Assembly: GCA_036787815.1 (NCBI GenBank)
Contig: DAIQOP010000165.1
Location: 1-8,515 of the forward strand
Direction: 5' to 3'
Source: DATBAK01 sp036787815
Lineage (GTDB): Bacteria; Actinomycetota; Acidimicrobiia; IMCC26256; PALSA-610
Length of the DNA: 8,515 bases
A model generated the notes under the pieces. It was not told where the DNA came from, made no database searches, and saw only the letters and a list, made by a program, of their open reading frames with translations. The position numbers and the translations under genes were made by a program. Shown piece after piece: positions 5,219 through 8,515 of the stretch; position 1 is the stretch's first letter, and every line of letters begins with the position of its first letter.

Positions 5219-6760
5219 TTACGGCCCGACTTCGGCGGTGCGGGTCGCGCCGCGCTCGCGGAGGCGGACGACCTTGTTCACGGCGTTCAGGTAGGCGCGG
5301 GCGGAGGCTTCGACCACGTCGGTCGCGACGCCGCGACCGGTGACCTCGCGCCCTTCGGTCGCGAGCTGCACCACGACGGCGCCGAGCGCGTCGCCACCGC
5401 CGGTGACCGACGAGACCTGGAAGTCCTTGAGCTGGCCACTCACGCCGGTTGCCTTCGAGACCGCAGCGATCGCGGCGTCGATCATCCCGTTACCCGTTTC
5501 GGTGGCTTCGATCTTGCCGTCGGCATCGGCGAGCACGACCCGTGCGGTGGCCGGTACCGCGGTTCCGCCGTGCACCTCGAGCTCCGCGATCGAGAAGCGG
5601 TGCACCGCGCCGGTGCCGAGCTCCTCCGCGACGATCGCCTCGAGGTCGGCCTCGGTGATCTCGACCTTGCGATCGGCCAGCTCCTTGAACCGCACGAACG
5701 CGGCGTTGAGCGCGTCGCCCTGGACGTGCAGGCCCATCTTCTTCAGCGTGTCGTTGAACGCGTGCCGGCCCGAGTGCTTCCCCATCACGATCTGCGCGGC
5801 TTCCTGCCCCACGGTCGCGGCGTCGATGATCTCGTACGTCTCGCGATCGGTGAGCACGCCGTGCTGATGGATCCCCGACTCGTGCGCGAACGCGTTGCGC
5901 CCGACCACGGCCTTGTTGTACTGCACGTGATAGCCGGTGAGCCGCGACACGAGCCGCGAGGTGCGGGCCAGCTCCTCGGACTGCACTCCTACTCGCAGCC
6001 CGCTGAAGTAGTCGCCACGCGTCTTGATCGCCATGACGATCTCTTCGAGCGCGGCGTTGCCCGCGCGCTCGCCCAGCCCGTTGACCGCGCACTCCACCTG
6101 ACGGGCACCGCTCGCGACGCCGGCCAGCGAGTTCGCGACGGCGAGGCCGAGGTCGTCATGGCAGTGCGTCGACACGATGTAGTCGCCTCGCACCGTGTCG
6201 ATGACGTAGCGGATGAGCTTCGCGTACTCCTCGGGAACTCCGTAGCCGACGGTGTCGGGGATGTTCAGCGTGGTGGCACCGTTGTCGACCGCGATCTGGA
6301 GCACCTCGCACATGAACTCGGGATCGGAACGCGAGCCGTCTTCGGGCGAGAACTCGATGTCGGTGCAGTAGCCCTTGGCCCGGGCGATGCTCCCGGCCGT
6401 CTCGGCCTTCACCTGCTCGGGCGTCATCCGGAGCTTCTTCTCCATGTGGATGGCGGAGGTCGCGATGAAGACGTGGATGCGCGGGCGCTGCGCGTGCCGC
6501 ACCGCCTCCCACGCGCGGTCGACGTCGGCGAAGCCCGTGCGCGAGAGGCCGGCGATGATCGGGCCCCGCACCGCCTTGGCGATGGCCTCGACCGACTCGA
6601 AGTCACCGTCGCTCGCGATCGGGAACCCGGCCTCGATGACGTCGACACCGAGGCGCGCGAGCTGCTCGGCGATCTCGAGCTTCTCGACGACGTCGAGGGA
6701 GATGCCGGGCGACTGCTCGCCGTCGCGCAGTGTGGTGTCGAAGATCAGGACCTGGTCCAT
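5219..6760 (-). CDS. leuA: 2-isopropylmalate synthase LeuA
   Basis: This 513-residue enzyme condenses acetyl-CoA with 2-oxoisovalerate to give 2-isopropylmalate, the committed step of leucine synthesis. The TIM-barrel catalytic domain (about 1-270) carries DTTLRDGEQSPG (8-19, metal ligand D13), STHCHDDLGLAVANSLAG (197-214, metal ligands H199 and H201) and NGLGERAGNAALEE (227-240). The linker contains GRNAFAHESGIHQHGVL (287-303). The C-terminal leucine-sensing domain spans about 385-500 and includes GNGMIDAAIAAVSKATG and GRGVATDVVEASARAYLNAVN. The length and motifs fit the E. coli-like short bacterial type, not the longer type (about 600 residues) of Streptomyces and Mycobacterium. ATG at 6760 is chosen because GGAGGG lies four bases before it and homology begins there. 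The frame is open upstream but that part is the attenuator leader. Expression is probably controlled by the leader at 6761-6970. Confidence 0.97.
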   Translation of the reverse strand: MDQVLIFDTTLRDGEQSPGISLDVVEKLEIAEQLARLGVDVIEAGFPIASDGDFESVEAIAKAVRGPIIAGLSRTGFADVDRAWEAVRHAQRPRIHVFIATSAIHMEKKLRMTPEQVKAETAGSIARAKGYCTDIEFSPEDGSRSDPEFMCEVLQIAVDNGATTLNIPDTVGYGVPEEYAKLIRYVIDTVRGDYIVSTHCHDDLGLAVANSLAGVASGARQVECAVNGLGERAGNAALEEIVMAIKTRGDYFSGLRVGVQSEELARTSRLVSRLTGYHVQYNKAVVGRNAFAHESGIHQHGVLTDRETYEIIDAATVGQEAAQIVMGKHSGRHAFNDTLKKMGLHVQGDALNAAFVRFKELADRKVEITEADLEAIVAEELGTGAVHRFSIAELEVHGGTAVPATARVVLADADGKIEATETGNGMIDAAIAAVSKATGVSGQLKDFQVSSVTGGGDALGAVVVQLATEGREVTGRGVATDVVEASARAYLNAVNKVVRLRERGATRTAEVGP

Positions 6761-6764
6761 CTCG

Positions 6765-6770
6765 CCCTCC
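6765..6770 (-). promoter_or_regulatory. Ribosome binding site of leuA
   Basis: GGAGGG on the minus strand ends four bases before the ATG at 6760, one of the strongest Shine-Dalgarno sequences in the window. It is perfectly complementary to CCCTCC at 6848-6853 in the 5' arm of the upstream terminator. Confidence 0.8.
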
Positions 6771-6786
6771 GGGGTTGATGTGGGGT

Positions 6787-6806
6787 GCCGGCGCATCAAA
6801 ACCGGC
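6787..6806 (-). promoter_or_regulatory. Hairpin in the leuA leader, downstream of the terminator
   Basis: GCCGG (6806-6802) can pair with CCGGC (6791-6787) over a 10-base loop. A second GCCGG at 6820-6816, from the repeated unit, could compete for the same partner. The role is unknown. It lies between the attenuator terminator and the leuA Shine-Dalgarno. Confidence 0.3.
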
Positions 6807-6829
6807 ATCAAAAAACCGGCATCAAAAAA
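6796..6829 (-). repeat. 14-bp tandem repeat with T tracts behind the leuA attenuator terminator
   Basis: Read on the minus strand, TTTTTTGATGCCGG occurs twice (6829-6816 and 6815-6802), then a shorter TTTTGATG follows (6801-6794). The first T6 is the U tract of the terminator. The second T6 and the T4 each follow a GCCGG. The repeat probably arose by slippage or duplication and gives two further U-rich tracts after the main one. Confidence 0.8.
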
Positions 6830-6853
6830 CCCCCCGGCCGAGGGCGCGGAGGG
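6824..6853 (-). terminator. Intrinsic terminator of the leuA attenuator
   Basis: On the minus strand CCCTCCG (6853-6847) pairs with CGGGGGG (6836-6830), with one U-G pair. After one bulged C, GCC (6845-6843) pairs with GGC (6839-6837) around a CTC loop. Six T residues (6829-6824) follow directly. This gives about ten base pairs plus a U tract, a canonical Rho-independent terminator placed 70 bp before the leuA start. Confidence 0.8.
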
Positions 6854-6858
6854 CATCT

Positions 6859-6881
6859 GCGAGCACCGGGTGGGTGCCCGC
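6859..6881 (-). promoter_or_regulatory. Leader hairpin (stem 1:2) of the leuA attenuator
   Basis: GCGGGCACC (6881-6873) and GGTGCTCGC (6867-6859) pair over nine positions, one of them G-U, around a CACCC loop. It begins two bases after the leader-peptide stop codon. A ribosome stalled on the Leu codons would cover its 5' arm. The freed GGTGC (6867-6863) could then pair with GCGCC (6847-6843) of the terminator and act as antiterminator. The pairing scheme is inference. Confidence 0.65.
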
Positions 6882-6883
6882 GG

Positions 6884-6931
6884 CTAGATAAGAAGGAGGC
6901 CGTGCGTGTGCGGAGCGGTCACCTCGTACAT
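6884..6931 (-). CDS. leuL: Leader peptide of the leuA attenuator
   Basis: The 15-residue ORF reads MYEVTAPHTHGLLLI and stops at TAG. The codons for LLL are CTC, CTT, CTT, followed by ATC; CTT is rare in a genome of this GC content, which would sharpen the response to low leucyl-tRNA. The peptide needs no function of its own: in known amino-acid operons the ribosome's progress through such codons decides whether a terminator forms. The ATG is only about 3-5 bases from the predicted transcription start and has no Shine-Dalgarno, so it is probably read from a leaderless or nearly leaderless mRNA. The stop codon sits two bases before the first leader hairpin, the spacing expected for an attenuator. 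The symbol leuL is used by role, by analogy with enteric bacteria, not by sequence homology. Confidence 0.8.
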   Translation of the reverse strand: MYEVTAPHTHGLLLI

Positions 6932-6941
6932 AGTGCCGGAA

Positions 6942-6970
6942 AGTATGACACCTCGCCGCGGCCCCGTCAA
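6942..6970 (-). promoter_or_regulatory. Promoter of the leuA leader transcript
   Basis: On the minus strand TTGACG (6970-6965; five of six to TTGACA) and CATACT (6947-6942; four of six to TATAAT) are separated by exactly 17 bp. TG at 6950-6949 makes an extended -10. The start point would be about A6934 or G6936. The -35 box lies four bases past the stop of the sortase gene on the same strand, so readthrough from that gene could also reach the leuA leader. Confidence 0.8.
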
Positions 6971-6973
6971 CGC

Positions 6974-7741
6974 TCAGGCGATGCGGGTGGCGAACACGAC
7001 CAGGCGGCGATTGTGCGTGCCGAGGCCGTTGTCGAAGGTGCCGGCGCAGGTGACGAGGGTCAGGTGCGAGAGGCCGTCGACGGAGTGCTGGGCCGCCTTC
7101 CCGTTCACCGGACCGGTGCCGTACATGCGCGAGAGCACGGCCGGGTCGGTCGTCTGGTCGAGGGGATAGCTGGTCGCGGTCGTGACCGCGAAACGCACGT
7201 CGAGACCGCTGCGAGTGTCGTGCACCACAACGAGATCGCCCTTGCGCAGCTTGTCGATGTCGGCGAAGACGCCGGGGCGTCCGAGCGGGTCGTCGATGTG
7301 CCCGGCGAACAACGCGGTGCTGCGAAGTCCCGGCATCGCGCTTCCCCGGTACCAGAACGCCTGTTGCCAGACCGGGCTCGCCGCCGGACCCATCGGCGCG
7401 TCCATCACGTGCTTCGAGTTCATCCCGACGGCCAGCACCGAGACGTGCAACCCGAGGCTCGGGATTCGCAGCTCGAGCGGCACCGGCGCGAACGCCGCAC
7501 TGAGCGGCAACCGCTGCGCGGCCATCGCCGCGGGAACGGCGAGGGGGACGTGCGACTTCGTGGGCCGTGACCCTGCGGCCGCCGGCTCCGTCGAAGCCGA
7601 AGCCGAAGCCGGCGCCGAGCCCGTCGCCGGCCACGCGACCGTGCGCGTGCGCGTCGGCAGTTGCGTCGCCGAACCTGCCAGGAGCACGGCCGCGACCAGC
7701 AAGGTCGCGACAGTGCTCCCGGTCGAGGCCAGCGGCCTCAT
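6974..7741 (-). CDS. Sortase (class E/F-like, actinobacterial)
   Basis: This 255-residue membrane-anchored cysteine transpeptidase probably attaches surface proteins outside the cytoplasmic membrane. A signal-anchor helix spans about residues 9-27 (GSTVATLLVAAVLLAGSA). A low-complexity Ala/Ser/Pro/Thr linker follows to about 85, then the sortase beta-barrel from PVPLELRIPSLGLHVSV. The catalytic triad is visible: H148 in ALFAGHID, C232 in LTLVTCAG and R246 in NRRLVVFA. KGDLVVVHD and the 'SHLTLVTCAGTFDNGLGTHNRRLVVFA' ending are typical of single-domain actinobacterial sortases; class E versus F cannot be settled by eye. ATG at 7741 overlaps the TGA of the DUF3494 gene (ATGA), so the two are translationally coupled. 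The frame is open further upstream but that is the complement of the partner gene in another frame. The coupling makes the DUF3494 protein its likely substrate. Confidence 0.93.
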   Translation of the reverse strand: MRPLASTGSTVATLLVAAVLLAGSATQLPTRTRTVAWPATGSAPASASASTEPAAAGSRPTKSHVPLAVPAAMAAQRLPLSAAFAPVPLELRIPSLGLHVSVLAVGMNSKHVMDAPMGPAASPVWQQAFWYRGSAMPGLRSTALFAGHIDDPLGRPGVFADIDKLRKGDLVVVHDTRSGLDVRFAVTTATSYPLDQTTDPAVLSRMYGTGPVNGKAAQHSVDGLSHLTLVTCAGTFDNGLGTHNRRLVVFATRIA

Positions 7742-8515
7742 CGACCCGACGAAGGGCCGACCACTCCGGTGTCGTTCGCCATCCGAGGCTGCAACCGTGC
7801 CAAGGCACGAGCGTGGATGCGATCGTTCACGACGACGCCCACGACTCCGGCGCCGCCCATGAGGCTCGCGAGCAGGAACGCAGACCAGGGAGAGCTCCCA
7901 CTGTGCATCGGCACCGCATCGGTGCGCGGGGGCCCGGCGACCGGGGGTCCACCCGAGCCGCCACCGCTCCCGCCCGATCCACCGGAACCGGGGACCGCCG
8001 GAGTTGCAGCCGGCGTTGCACCCGGCGTTGCACCCGGCGTTGTCGGACCGGCGGTTCCGCCGCCCGGGGTGGTCGTGGTGGGACTTCCGCCGCCGCCCGG
8101 AACGCTCAGCGCACAGGTCGGACGGGTGAAGACGTCGTTGTCGAGCGTCACCGCGCCGTTGCGGGCGAGGGCACGACCGTGGACGGTCACACCGCTCGTC
8201 ACGCTGATCGAGGTGAGCGCCATGATGTTTCCGGTGAAGACCGAGCCGGTACCCAGCGTGGCCGAGCTTCCGACCTGCCAGAACACGTTGCACTCCTGCG
8301 CACCGTTGATCAGCGAGACAGTGCTCGACGACGCGGTGATCAGTGACGAGTTGGTCTGGAAGATGAACACGGAGTTCGGGTTCCCGGCGCCGTCGAGCAC
8401 CAGTGGCCCGGTGAGGCTGAGCGCACCCTTGCTCGGCCCCGCGTAGACGCCGCCCACCAGGTGGCGGTTGGCGAGGTTCGCGCCCGTGGTCGCGCTCAGC
8501 GGCCGGCCGGCGGCC
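7738..8515 (-). CDS. DUF3494 ice-binding-like surface protein, 5' end missing, likely sortase substrate
   Basis: 258 residues are visible; the N-terminus lies beyond the right edge. The first ~130 form a DUF3494 (ice-binding protein-like) beta-helix end: LVGGVYAGPSKGALSLTGPLVLDGAGNPNSVFIFQTNSSLITASS, then CNVFWQVGSSATLGTGSVFTGNIMALTSISVTSGVTVHGRALARNGAVTLDN. A linker rich in Gly, Pro and Thr follows, with ATPG repeats (nucleotides about 8003-8042). The C-terminus has the plan of a cell-wall sorting signal: VPMHSG (nucleotides 7897-7914), a hydrophobic helix (WSAFLLASLMGGAGVVGVVV), then a basic tail (RIHARALARLQPR). LPXTG itself is absent. DUF3494 proteins include true ice-binding proteins but also many adhesin-like proteins in non-cold organisms, so ice binding should not be assumed. 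It is coupled to the sortase gene by an ATGA overlap. Confidence 0.9.
   Translation of the reverse strand, partial: AAGRPLSATTGANLANRHLVGGVYAGPSKGALSLTGPLVLDGAGNPNSVFIFQTNSSLITASSSTVSLINGAQECNVFWQVGSSATLGTGSVFTGNIMALTSISVTSGVTVHGRALARNGAVTLDNDVFTRPTCALSVPGGGGSPTTTTPGGGTAGPTTPGATPGATPAATPAVPGSGGSGGSGGGSGGPPVAGPPRTDAVPMHSGSSPWSAFLLASLMGGAGVVGVVVNDRIHARALARLQPRMANDTGVVGPSSGR
8003..8042 (-). repeat. 12-bp tandem repeat in the linker of the DUF3494 protein
   Basis: About three copies of GGCGTTGCACCC (plus-strand reading) encode ATPG-type tetrapeptides in the flexible wall-spanning linker. The unit is a multiple of three, so copy number can change without breaking the frame and would alter linker length. 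Confidence 0.7.

Noticed and set aside
5099..6778. 559-codon open frame on the plus strand across the leuA region
   Set aside because: It lies opposite leuA and its translation is arginine/histidine-rich with no family motif. Long antisense open frames are expected opposite GC-rich genes; leuA on the other strand has all catalytic motifs.
6761..6856. 32-residue N-terminal extension of LeuA from a start at 6856
   Set aside because: The extension would translate the attenuator terminator and T-tract repeats, has no LeuA homology, and GGAGGG marks the ATG at 6760.
6891..7169. Strong Shine-Dalgarno-like AGAAGGAGG on the plus strand followed by a GTG-started ORF
   Set aside because: The purine run is just the complement of the Leu codons of the leader peptide, and the ORF runs antisense to the sortase without any recognisable protein pattern.
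7661..8446. Proline-rich plus-strand ORFs opposite the DUF3494 gene
   Set aside because: They mirror the Gly/Pro/Thr-rich linker and the DUF3494 domain on the minus strand, and have no start signals or recognisable domains.
8496..8515. GGCCGGCCGGCGGCC run at the right edge as a possible site or repeat
   Set aside because: It lies within the in-frame DUF3494 coding sequence (AAGRP) and is explained by codon use in GC-rich DNA.

Overview
The window is high-GC DNA, probably from an Actinomycetota genome. Very high G+C, an NdgR/LtbR-type IclR regulator divergent from leuCD, a class E/F-like sortase, GTG starts and apparently leaderless genes all point that way. An Acidimicrobiia-like lineage is my best guess, with low confidence. 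Most of the window is ordinary chromosome organised around leucine biosynthesis, with two less ordinary intergenic regions.

Layout. At the left edge is the 5' end of a secreted-protein gene on the minus strand (1-188, cut by the window). Divergent from it is greA (310-783, +). Then come two minus-strand regulators: a small OmpR-type winged-helix protein with only part of a receiver domain (805-1293), and an IclR-family regulator (1345-2109). The regulator is head-to-head with leuC (2155-3555, +), with 45 bp between the start codons. leuC is followed by a possible 29-codon micro-ORF (3552-3641) and leuD (3638-4240), each joined by an ATGA overlap. A hairpin-rich convergent gap separates leuD from a SAM-dependent methyltransferase gene (4359-5009, -). 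Upstream of the methyltransferase lie three 71-bp tandem repeats (5003-5215), then leuA (5219-6760, -). leuA is preceded by a leader with a promoter, a 15-codon Leu-rich leader peptide (...GLLLI, stop), a 9-bp hairpin and an intrinsic terminator. Immediately upstream of that promoter ends a two-gene unit, a DUF3494 'ice-binding-like' surface protein (7738-8515, cut by the window) and a sortase (6974-7741), overlapping by ATGA.

How it works together. LeuA makes 2-isopropylmalate and LeuCD isomerises it to 3-isopropylmalate; leuB is not in this window. The two loci appear to be controlled by different mechanisms. leuCD has an IclR-type repressor/activator with paired 13-bp operator-like sites in the divergent promoter. 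leuA has transcription attenuation that reads leucyl-tRNA supply through CTC-CTT-CTT codons. The sortase probably anchors the co-encoded DUF3494 protein to the cell surface.

The observations most worth following up are the leuA attenuator with its unusual T-tract repeats, the 71-bp repeat array whose first copy supplies the methyltransferase start codon, the leuC-leuD micro-ORF, and the sortase-substrate pair with a non-LPXTG sorting-signal candidate. I see no large novel multi-gene system, phage, transposase or CRISPR array.
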